Assembly: GCA_015698045.1 (NCBI GenBank)
Contig: BLAL01000047.1
Coordinates: forward strand, 1,022,037-1,086,036
Source of the DNA: Rhizophagus clarus
Taxonomy: Eukaryota; Glomeromycota; Glomeromycetes; Glomerales; Glomeraceae
Direction: 5' to 3'
Length of the DNA stretch: 64,000 nt
Shown: piece by piece, positions 56,163-64,000 of the stretch
Numbering within the stretch: the stretch's first letter is position 1
Layout: every line of letters starts with the position of its first letter
Notes under the pieces: generated by a model
What the model saw: the letters and a program-made list of their open reading frames with translations, nothing else
The model's database searches: none
What the model was told of the DNA's origin: nothing
Position numbers and translations under genes: made by a program

Positions 56163-57517
56163 CTGTATTATTAGTTATTATTAGTAGACATTTGAGATTT
56201 TATTTGAATGATTTATTATTTGAGAATATTCATAAAAAAAAATTATTTCTCATTAGTATATTAAATGAAAAAGAAACAAAAGATTTCAAATTATTAATAA
56301 AAAATATTCTTACGTAAGTATACTATGGTAAAAAGTGTGGAAAAAATGTACTTACGTGTGTATATAAAAAAAATCTAATCTCGAATAAAAAAAAGAGTCA
56401 TATCTAGATTACCCCGTATAAATAATTTTGAATTGTGTGATGCGTGATTTATCTGTGGCACCTGTGTGGTGACTAACTCGCAATAAATGAATTACTTTAT
56501 TGTAGATCAATATTTTATTCGTTGCAACATTATGCAGTGTAGCATGATAAAAAAAGAAAATCTTTTATTATATGCAATGCGAAAATATAAATATTCAGTA
56601 CAGATTGAAATGGTTATTTTTATAAATCCCATGAGATCGACTTATATAACGTCATTATATATAGCATGCTTTTTAAATTTGATTAAAATTAAATAATGTT
56701 TAAAATAAAGTTCTTATAAATATTTTAAGTGTTTATAATATAATACTTTATAGATCTTATATTTATTATTAAAAGTTCTGCATACATTTTGAGTTTTAAT
56801 AGTTTATTTATTTCTCTATTTACTTACGATTGAATCGTACATATTTAAAAATCTATTTAATACAAAAGTTGCAATCAAATTAATATATAGTCTTTTAAGA
56901 GGAATGAGGTAGTAAATATGAATTATTTATATATTTTTTTGATGAAAATTTAATAAATTTTTCGATTTATTATTATTGTATTATTATTTTATAGAACTAA
57001 AAGATGCTGACTAAGAAAATAAAAAAAAAATAACACGTTCTGGATTAATTATAATAATGAAAAAGATATTTATCTCTTTAGACTGCTTTTTCCTTTCCTT
57101 TACTGTTACCAGCTTTATTCCCTCTTCCTCTTCCTCTTCCCCTTCCTCTTCCTCTTCTTTTTCCTCTTTCCCATCCCCTTCCCCTTCCACTTCACCATCT
57201 TCCGCTTCCCCTTCGCTTTCCACTTCTCTGTCTTTCATTTCCATTATTATTACTACTATTGCCACCGTCATTATCAGTAACTTCCTTCTCTTCCTGCTGT
57301 TGCTTTTGAATACCTCTATACTCCTGCTGGGTATAATAGATTCCTTTTTTGATTATTATAAACTATCGTTCTGCACTTTTCCTACTCGGTAATCGTTCAA
57401 ATAAATTGGATGTGAGACCAGTTACAAGATTGAATATTACAAAACTTTTATTGCATATATTCCACAACTTGTTTATTCTCTTAGCTGAAGTTCTATAGCT
57501 TCTTCATTGACTTTGCG
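56163..57517. other. AT-rich, no supportable gene
   Basis: The frames at 56099-56317 and 56487-56696 (plus) lack motifs. 57110-57250 is a C/T-rich tract (TTCCTCTTCC) that creates artificial Ser-rich and Glu-rich frames on the two strands. Confidence 0.4.
57105..57245. repeat. Polypyrimidine tract (CTTCCTCTTCC)
   Basis: Irregular TTCCTC/CCTTCC tract on the plus strand; polypurine on the minus strand. It could form triplex DNA; the open frames through it are probably composition artefacts. Confidence 0.6.
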
Positions 57518-58923
57518 TCAGTTTTTCTTCAGCTTTCTTAAAAAAGTTTCTAATATATCTTTAGCTTTTGAAGCATTTATTTCGCCAAATGATTTTGGCT
57601 CAGAAGTGACTGCTTCTAATGTTTTCTTATATAACTCATGAAAATATGAGTATCTTCTAACGTTTCTTCTTCTTGATAATTCAGAAGTTTCATCTTCTGA
57701 TTTTATTTCATCCAATATTGTAAGCATATCCTCTATTAATAAAGACATATTACCATTGTCTACTTTATCCGGAAAATTAATTCTTGAATTATGATCATCA
57801 TCAATGTTTTTAGTTAGGAAAATAGCTCCTTTTATTTTGGAGCCATCAAACTCCATTCTCTTTTCCAAATAATTATTATAATATTCCTGTAGATTCTGTA
57901 TATATTTTTTGTTATCGTAATTAGGTTGCATCATCGGGGGGTTTATTGGCAGACGATCTTGGACTGTTCTTAAATGATATATTAGCCATGCAACAGCTAA
58001 TATATCTTCCTTAAGATTTTCATCATTAGCTGCCTTTTCTTTATATAAAAGATTGATTCCTATTATTGTATTATTATTGCTATTGTCTTCAGCAGGTAAT
58101 CGCCAAAGTATATAGGGGTTATCTAGAAACCTGCTCTCTTCCGTTTCTATAAAACATTGCTCAGGCATATAAAATGTCAGTTTTACATCTAGTGAACCCG
58201 ACAGAAGTACTGCAGTCAATTTTTGTTTATCTATATTCAAAATTATTTTTTTACAATTGCTGCCACTCATACTTCTTAGAGCAACCAACCCGTCTTTCAA
58301 AGTATTTGCGGGAATATTTTCTAGAAATTGCTGGACTTCGTAATAATCTTCTGAAAGAATTTTGATTGTGTCTTGAATAAAAATAAATTTGTAATGCGAT
58401 AATTAATAACAGATTCTCATAAAAAAAGTCAGATTTTTTACATAATGTATGATTCTATAGCTACTAGAATAGTATATATATATAATAATATATATATTTT
58501 ACCTTTTTCTTTTAAGTTTCCTACCGAGATTAATTTGACTTTTTTTGCTTCTTTACTTTCAATAGGCTTTTCGACCTTCCTTTTTCTCGACGAACCTGCC
58601 ATCACAATTTGTTCATCTGACGAACCTGCTATCACAATTTGTTTGTCTGACGAACCTGCCATCACAATTTGTTTATCTGACGAACCTGCCATCACAATTT
58701 GTTCATCTGACAAACCTGCCGTCACAATTTATTCATCATTTTCTAAGGACAGAGAATTTTCTAATAGAATTATATATGGGAAATATTTATGTTTGGTCTT
58801 TTTCTGGAAGATCTTGGAACTAAACCTTTGGTCCAATTCAGAAGGTGAATCACTTTCTGAGTTGGTCTCATTTTCTGAATTGGATTTATCTTCAGGATGA
58901 AATAATGGCGAAGATTGAAACAT
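57518..58923 (-). CDS. Two-exon hypothetical protein with 10-residue repeats; one in-frame TAA
   Basis: Exon 1 (58923-58503) starts MFQSSPLFHPEDKSNSENET, acidic and Ser-rich. It then has five copies of SSDEQIVMAG, then a basic RKRKVEKPIESKEAKKVK (likely nuclear localisation signal). A GTAAAA ... TTCAAG intron (58502-58372) joins in phase to exon 2 (58371-57518): TIKILSEDYYEVQQFLENIP, KKIILNIDKQKLTAVLLSGS, ILAVAWLIYHLRTVQDRLPI and ending AKDILETFLRKLKKN. The only flaw is TAA at 58729-58731, where the first repeat has TAA for the CAA seen in all the others. No family was recognised; it is about 425 residues if read through. It may be a young pseudogene or a polymorphic stop. Confidence 0.55.
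58590..58735. repeat. 30-bp coding tandem repeat
   Basis: Five copies of GACGAACCTGCCATCACAAT plus TTGTTCATCT (plus strand), in frame in the minus-strand gene, encoding SSDEQIVMAG. Unit-to-unit changes are mostly silent or conservative (E/K, M/I). Confidence 0.8.
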
Positions 58924-59567
58924 TTTAAAAATTTATGAAACCAGACAAATTTCTTGATTGTTTATTATGATGATTTTTCTGATTTTTTTGAAAAGGAATT
59001 TTATCTCTTTTTATATATATTTTTTTAATTGTACTATATGATAAACACCATTCGATTAAATAATATGTGCTTTCATCGAGGAATTAGTCAAAATCATGTA
59101 ATCTTAGTGCTATAATTACACGAGTAATTAAAATAATGATATTTTTTAAGTGACGTGGAAGGCTGACACATTATAATATTTGAAGATCTGCAATCAATTA
59201 GATGTCGATTGTTAGACAACAAAAATCTGATCAGCATTATAATGCACATTTTTTTAAATATTACGCATATAATTAGATATTTTTAAATGACGTTATGCAG
59301 GCACAGCACATAATTAATTATTTGACACATTTAAAATTTTTAAGACTAAGATGCCTCTAGAATCACAAATATAACAATGGGAAATTTATTATAAAGTTGA
59401 AATGATTCTGATGTAGTAATAATATAAATATCAAAATTGTAATTGGTTAATTCAGTTTACACAAAAAGATTTAAATTTTTCTTGCTAAATAAGAATCAAA
59501 AAAATAATAATACATATATCATTCTAACCAGAACAATTGTTATTCACTACGAAGTTTATTGGATAGG
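58924..59567. other. Upstream region, no gene seen
   Basis: AT-rich; it presumably contains the promoter of the minus-strand gene at 57518-58923. Confidence 0.35.
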
Positions 59568-60180
59568 AATCACGAGAAATTTTTTAAAGAATGGCATTCA
59601 AATGCCTTTCTTATGATAATTAATTAATAAAAAAAAAGTAACAGTCACAAAGTTCAAATCATGAGAAATTTTTTTAAAGGATGGCATTTGAATGCCTTTC
59701 TTATGATAATTAATTAATAAAAAAAAAGTCACAGTCAGAAAGTTCAAATCACGAGAAATTTTTTTAAAGAATAGCACTCAAATGCCTTTTTTATGATAAT
59801 TAATTAATAAAAAAAAAAGTCATAGTCACAAAGTTCAAATCATGAGAAATTTTTTTAAAGGATGGCATTCGAATGCCGTTCTTATGATAATTAATTAATA
59901 AAAAAAAAGTCACAGTTACAAAGTTCAAATCACGAGAAATTTTTTTAAAGGATGGCATTCAAATGCCGTTTTTATGATAATTAATTAATAAAAAAAAGTC
60001 ACGGTCACAAAGTTCAAATCACGAGAAATTTTTTTAAAGGATGGCATTCGAATGCCGTTCTTATGATAATTAATTAATAAAAAAAGTCACAGTCACAAAG
60101 TTTAAATTACGAGAAATTTTTTTAAAGGATGACATTCGAATGCCGTTCTTATAATAATTAATTAATAAAAAAAATCACTG
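59568..60180. repeat. ~88-bp tandem array with a palindromic core
   Basis: Seven units, each with CACGAGAAATTTTTTTAAAG, GATGGCATTCGAATGCCGTT, CTTATGATAATTAATTAATA and AAGTCACAGTCACAAAGTTC. The centre GGCATTCGAATGCC is a perfect palindrome in two units; the others are GGCATTCAAATGCC or GGCATTTGAATGCC. Both sides are flanked by CGAA(G/A)TTTATTGGATA. Confidence 0.8.
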
Positions 60181-60368
60181 TTTGCGAAATTTATTGGATA
60201 AGATTAAAATAATTATACCCTTGTATTAAACTAATTTTGATAATAGATTTTCAAAATTATTGAACCTCCATAATAAATTAAAAATTGCATCTATTTTTTC
60301 GATAAAAAAAAAAATATTTTTTCTTTATTTAATATTCTAGGAAAACAGCCTGACGTAGAGAAAAAAAA

Positions 60369-60704
60369 ATGACAAAAGAAGAAATTTCAACAAAAAGAAA
60401 TCGAAATTTCTGATTTTCAGATAAAGTACCAAGAATTTCAAAAGCTGTTGAGACAGCTGGAAAACAAATAATTACCAAATTAAACAACAAAACTGAGCGG
60501 GAGAACACATATCTATTAAAGTGGATCGATATTTTTTTAGAGCAAATTTCAAGCCAGGAAGAAGAGATACATAAACTTAAATTAAAGTTTTATTTATATT
60601 TAGCACAATCATCGTCGTCTACACTACAGCCATCACCCTCATTATTGTCATTTTTTAAAAGTATAGATGAGCATTTTAACACAATCAAGTCAGTAATTTT
60701 TTAG
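60369..60704 (+). CDS. Possible coiled-coil protein fragment
   Basis: ATG at 60369 reads MTKEEISTKRNRNF, then a TGA at 60411-60413. The same frame stays open for 97 more codons: VPRISKAVETAGKQIITKLN, LKWIDIFLEQISSQEEEIHK, SSSTLQPSPSLLSFFKSIDE, to a TAG at 60704. TTCTGATTTTCAG just before the long part is a good splice acceptor, so the stop may lie in an intron and the first exon may be elsewhere. No family was recognised. Confidence 0.35.
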
Positions 60705-60974
60705 ATATTAAATAATTTTTTAATAAATTTCATTTTATAATTAATGAATAATTTCATTTTTAAATAAAAGGTTTACTTTTTTGAAAACCATTTATAAATT
60801 TAATAAATAATATTTTACATTTATCTTGTACATATTATGTTTAAATATATTTTCTTACTAATAAATAATAATAAAAAAAAGTATTTGTAAAGGTTTAACT
60901 GGGAAATTTTCGCCTGCCTGATAGGATATGGGGAAATTTTCACCCAATAAACTCTACGAGAATAATTGCTATAA
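60705..60974. other. AT-rich spacer
   Basis: Contains a GGGAAATTTTCGCC / GGGGAAATTTTCACCC pair (60900-60950). No gene is seen. Confidence 0.3.
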
Positions 60975-61031
60975 GGTAGCATAGTAATCGAACCTGAAAC
61001 CTGATGTTATACTAACTACTCTATCATATGC
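60975..61031 (-). pseudogene. tRNA-like remnant lacking the anticodon arm
   Basis: On the minus strand: a short terminal stem (GCATA ... TATGC), a D-arm-like TAGAGTAGTTAGTATAACAT and a B-box/T-loop GGTTCGATTAC, ending CTACC. It is 57 bases long, too short for a tRNA, with the anticodon stem missing. It may be a decayed tRNA or the head of a tRNA-derived SINE. Confidence 0.35.
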
Positions 61032-61609
61032 AATTACTAGTAAAGAGAAATTTTGTTGATTTCATTTAATTATAAAAATTTACATGATTTTTGATTTTTA
61101 TTAACAGAATAATGATTAGCAGGGGACTTTTCCCTGTAGTTACATATATATCCATCCTTTGCGAATTGTTGCACTAAATCATTTCTTACCAATTTTACAA
61201 ACAAAAAAAAGAATCGTTTAATATGATACGCTAATGTTAAAGATTAATTAATATAAATTAAATTATTTATATTATAGCGATATTTAATTTAGAGGACTGG
61301 ATATTCACGTATTCAGTTAATATTGTAATCTGCACAGATTCAGATATTTCAGTTAATGTTATCTGAACCCTGTTACCAACAATGATGACATAATCAAGTT
61401 GATTGCTCCGCTTTTTAATCAAAATAGAATCTATTTTGAATATGAAGATACGATATGATGATCCAATATCATCACTTATTCTTGTTATATACAGCAAGGA
61501 GAGCTTGACACTGATTTAAAAATACATAGCAATTTTATTGTTTATTGTATTTTCATTTTTATGTTTTCTATCGCATAATAAACTAATATAAATAAAATAA
61601 AAATGTAGT
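61032..61609. other. AT-rich, no gene seen
   Basis: A 76-codon minus frame (61497-61267) overlaps a diverged unit of the repeat that follows; it is not supported as a gene. Confidence 0.35.
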
Positions 61610-62610
61610 TAATTCAATCAATGTCAAACAAAAATAGATGGAATCTTGGTCCCTGAATATTTTCTGCATATATTCTACAGTCATCTGTTTAGATTACAAA
61701 ATTAGCTTCTTTAATATGCAATATGAAATTAAGTTTAATCTTTCCGTTTTTATAAATCAAAAATAGGAATTTTTGAACATGAAGACCCGATATAATTAGA
61801 TAACCATATAACTACACATAATATAGTTGATTCAATATTGAAATCTTAGACCCTGAATATTTTCCACATATATCCTATTAGATTAATAAATTAACTTCTG
61901 CAATAATCCAAAATATGATCTCTCCATTTTTCTAAATCAAAAATAGGAATTTTTGAACATGAAACACAATATGATTAGATTAACTGTATAACTGCACATA
62001 ATATAGTTGATTCAATATTGAAATCTTGGCTCTAAATATTTTCCGCATATATCCTATTAAATTGCGAAATTAACTTCTGTAATGATCCAAAATATGAAAT
62101 TAAGTTTGATCTCTCCGTTTTTCTAAATCAAAAATAGGAATTTTTAAACATGACAACACGATATGATTAGATAACTGTATAATTGCACATAATATAGTTG
62201 ATATATTGAAATCTTGGTCCCTGAATATTTTCCGCATATATCCTACAGTCATCTGTTTAGATTACAAAATTAACTTCTGTAATGATTCAAAATATGAAAT
62301 TAAGTTTGATCTCTCTGTTTTTTAAAGTCAAAAATAGGAATTTTGAATATGAAGACATGATAACTGTATAACCGTACATATAGTTGATTCAATATTGAAA
62401 TCTTGGACCCTGAATATTTTCTGCATATATCCTATTAGATTATGAAATTAACTTCTGTAATGATTTAAAATATGAATTTAAGTTTGATCTCTCTGTTTTT
62501 TAAAGTCAAAAATAGGAATTTTGAATATGAAGATACAATATGATTAGAAACCGTACATATAGTTGATTCAATATTAAAATTCTAGACCCTGAATATTTCT
62601 TGTATATAAT
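61610..62610. repeat. ~185-bp tandem array, five units
   Basis: Each unit has TTGATTCAATATTGAAATCT, GGACCCTGAATATTTTCCGC, TAACTTCTGTAATGATCCAA, TTAAGTTTGATCTCTCCGTT and TCAAAAATAGGAATTTTTGA. The last box falls near 61758, 61938, 62130, 62330 and 62507. Confidence 0.75.
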
Positions 62611-62619
62611 ATCACTGGT

Positions 62620-62830
62620 CAAAATCAATACTATCGGGTACATATCGGGTGTCTATATATCAGTGACTAATCAGATACATATCAGGTTTTTATACATATC
62701 GGACACCCGATTTGTCACATCTCAAAATATGTCTAAAATTATAATTATCAAAGACCCCGATATTTAAACTTTTAGTCCCCGATATGTTGGCTAATATATA
62801 TCGGTTACCCGATATTTGTACGATTTTTTA
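62620..62830. repeat. Cluster of ATATCGGG words in both orientations
   Basis: About nine ATATCGG(G/T) or CCCGATAT words in 200 bp (CTATCGGGTACATATCGGGT, GACACCCGATTTG, GACCCCGATATTT, TATCGGTTACCCGATATTTG). It looks like the remains of a foldback element; no duplication was identified. Confidence 0.4.
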
Positions 62831-63143
62831 AATGATAATAATCGGATCACATGTTTGTTATTAGTCATTACGTATTTTCAAATTATAAATTAATCCTCTA
62901 ATATATCTGATATGTAACAAATAAAATAGAAATACATTGTCTCGCATGCAGAACAGATTAGATTAAATTTGTTTCAATTAAAGTTTTTTTAAAAATAAAC
63001 GTAAACACAAATCAATTTTGAACCTAGCTTATTAAATTTTTGATTAACTTTTAATTAAACTGCATACGGATGATTGATTCAATTTATTATATAATCAAAT
63101 AACATAAATCTATTTAAGACTAGATTTAATGAGTAAAAAGAAA
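62831..63143. other. AT-rich spacer
   Basis: Nothing supportable. Confidence 0.35.
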
Positions 63144-63328
63144 ATTATTGAATTATTTTGATTTATGCTTTTTGGTTCTCTTTTATTTTGTTTTTTTTTT
63201 AGTTTTTCTCATCTTTTCTTCTATTTGAATTAGAAAAAAAATTATTGAATTATTTTGATTTATGTTTTTTGGTTCTCTTTTGTTTTGGGTTTTTTTTAGT
63301 TTTTCTCTTCTTTCTACTATTTGAATTA
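63144..63328. repeat. ~95-bp direct duplication at a gene's 3' end
   Basis: 63144-63233 and 63241-63328 both contain ATTATTGAATTATTTTGATT, TATG(C/T)TTTTTGGTTCTCTTT and CTATTTGAATTAG. The second copy includes the last codons of the minus-strand gene; the first is a non-functional duplicate downstream. Confidence 0.7.
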
Positions 63329-64000
63329 GTTCTATTTGGGATTTCTTCTTTGTCTTTATCGTGGTTATCATCGGTATCATAATCGTATATCGGAATATCA
63401 ACACTTAAACGGTTAAACTGTTTGAGCGACTCTTGATTTAAACACCAGTTTGGTGCACCCATAGGTGGTACGCTAGATGCAGATATGTTGTTAGCTTTTT
63501 TAGGGTTTAAAGTTGGTGGTTTTTTCCTTAATAATTCGACCGTCGGATCAATTCGGTCGTGTAATAATCGTAAAAGCTTAAATAAATAAATTACTATTAG
63601 TGTTTTTGATAAATAAACTAATAAAATAATAAATATACATACTGCAGAAGAACGCCACCATTTATCATAAATGTATACTGATGTTGACTTTTCTTTAACG
63701 GCTTCCTCAATAACTTCACCATCTTCAACTACTGCAGGTCGGATAACAGTCCAATCTTCCTCAGGATCTGTTTCTTCCCACTCTTCCGAGTGGTAACCCG
63801 AATCTTTAAGAATTTTTACAAGGTCTCCTTCTGGATACCTGACAATATACTTATCTTTACCTTCTATCAAATAGTTTGTTGCTTTTGTTCTTCTTTTTTT
63901 TTCTAGTAATGTAATTGATAGTTAACTACTAACTTTTCATTTCACATTAATTGAATATTTACTTACGTCTTGCATCCTCGAATTCTTTTTTGCCCTTCTC
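63250..64000 (-). CDS. Hypothetical protein, 5' part beyond the window
   Basis: Three visible exons on the minus strand: >64000-63967, 63902-63643 and 63576-63250. The first intron (GTAAGT ... TACTAG) joins in phase. The second is 66 bases (GTATGT ... TTTAAG) and leaves the frame open if retained, which would insert a hydrophobic 22-residue segment. The protein reads KATNYLIEGKDKYIVRYPEG, LVKILKDSGYHSEEWEETDP, DPTVELLRKKPPTLNPKK and VPPMGAPNWCLNQESLKQFN, and ends in a very basic tail (RKKRKTKKNPKQKRTKKHK). A charged linker plus lysine-rich C-terminus suggests a nuclear or nucleic-acid-binding protein. No family was recognised. No damage is seen in the visible part. Confidence 0.6.

Noticed and set aside
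56099-56317. 72-codon plus-strand frame beside the element
   Set aside because: It overlaps the antisense helicase exon piece and has no motif of its own.
57011-57392. Ser-rich (plus) and Glu-rich (minus) open frames
   Set aside because: Both come from the same CT/GA-rich tract; neither has a domain or splice support.
59568-60180. CRISPR-like array with palindromic repeats
   Set aside because: The whole ~88-bp unit repeats, including what would be the spacer; no cas genes; fungal context.

Overview
The base composition (very AT-rich), short fungal-type introns, and gene families suggest a nuclear chromosome segment of an arbuscular mycorrhizal fungus, Rhizophagus or a close relative (Glomeromycotina). 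The families are Crinkler-like effectors, SAM-domain/nuclease proteins, a kinase with a CxxC head region, SANT/Myb proteins, a Rad5-like SNF2 helicase, and MULE, hAT and integrase-bearing elements. This is inferred from recognised families; no database search was run. The window is gene-poor, repeat-rich accessory DNA. Apart from a nitrilase-family gene (8909-10122, minus), a five-finger C2H2 protein (about 16089-16975, plus), an F-box gene, a small Crinkler header gene and a partial gene at the right edge, nearly every recognisable gene carries frameshifts or stops.

Region by region. 1-15 kb: three SANT/Myb relics, the start of a large mobile element with a C2H2 ORF relic (1605-3512), a small secreted-protein relic (4861-5187), a Crinkler relic (6756-7660), the intact nitrilase gene, and a kinase relic (13670-14410). 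16-17 kb: the C2H2 gene. 17-19.9 kb: AT-rich DNA and a 12-bp minisatellite. 19.9-29.5 kb: a retroelement ORF1-like relic holding a TA-flanked MITE, then a large integrase-type element. That element has a terminal region, two small ORFs, an antisense Polinton-type integrase and a gag/zinc-knuckle/protease series. It is split by a 2.8-kb hAT-type element (21694-24474, 8-bp target duplication) full of satellite DNA. 29.5-31.2 kb: a Crinkler relic split by a 1.0-kb hAT-type element (8-bp duplication). 31.2-37.1 kb: a Mutator-like transposase relic split by two retroelement copies. 37.4-41.7 kb: a non-autonomous element with 9-bp duplication carrying satellite DNA, with a second copy of its interior at 43.7-45.9 kb.

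48-56 kb is the most interesting part. A RING-containing SNF2 helicase gene is interrupted by a 6,156-bp element (49924-56079). The element has about 1.2-kb terminal inverted repeats and a 5-bp target duplication. Removing it with one duplication re-opens a continuous helicase reading frame. Between its inverted repeats it holds no recognised transposase, but does hold a Crinkler-type header, a SAM-domain protein with a nuclease-like segment, an F-box protein and small ORFs. It looks like a mobile carrier of effector-like genes, presumably moved in trans by an integrase like the one at 25-26 kb.

57.5-64 kb: a two-exon hypothetical gene with one nonsense codon inside a 10-residue repeat, several tandem arrays including one with a palindromic core, a tRNA-like remnant, and a partial three-exon gene running off the right edge.
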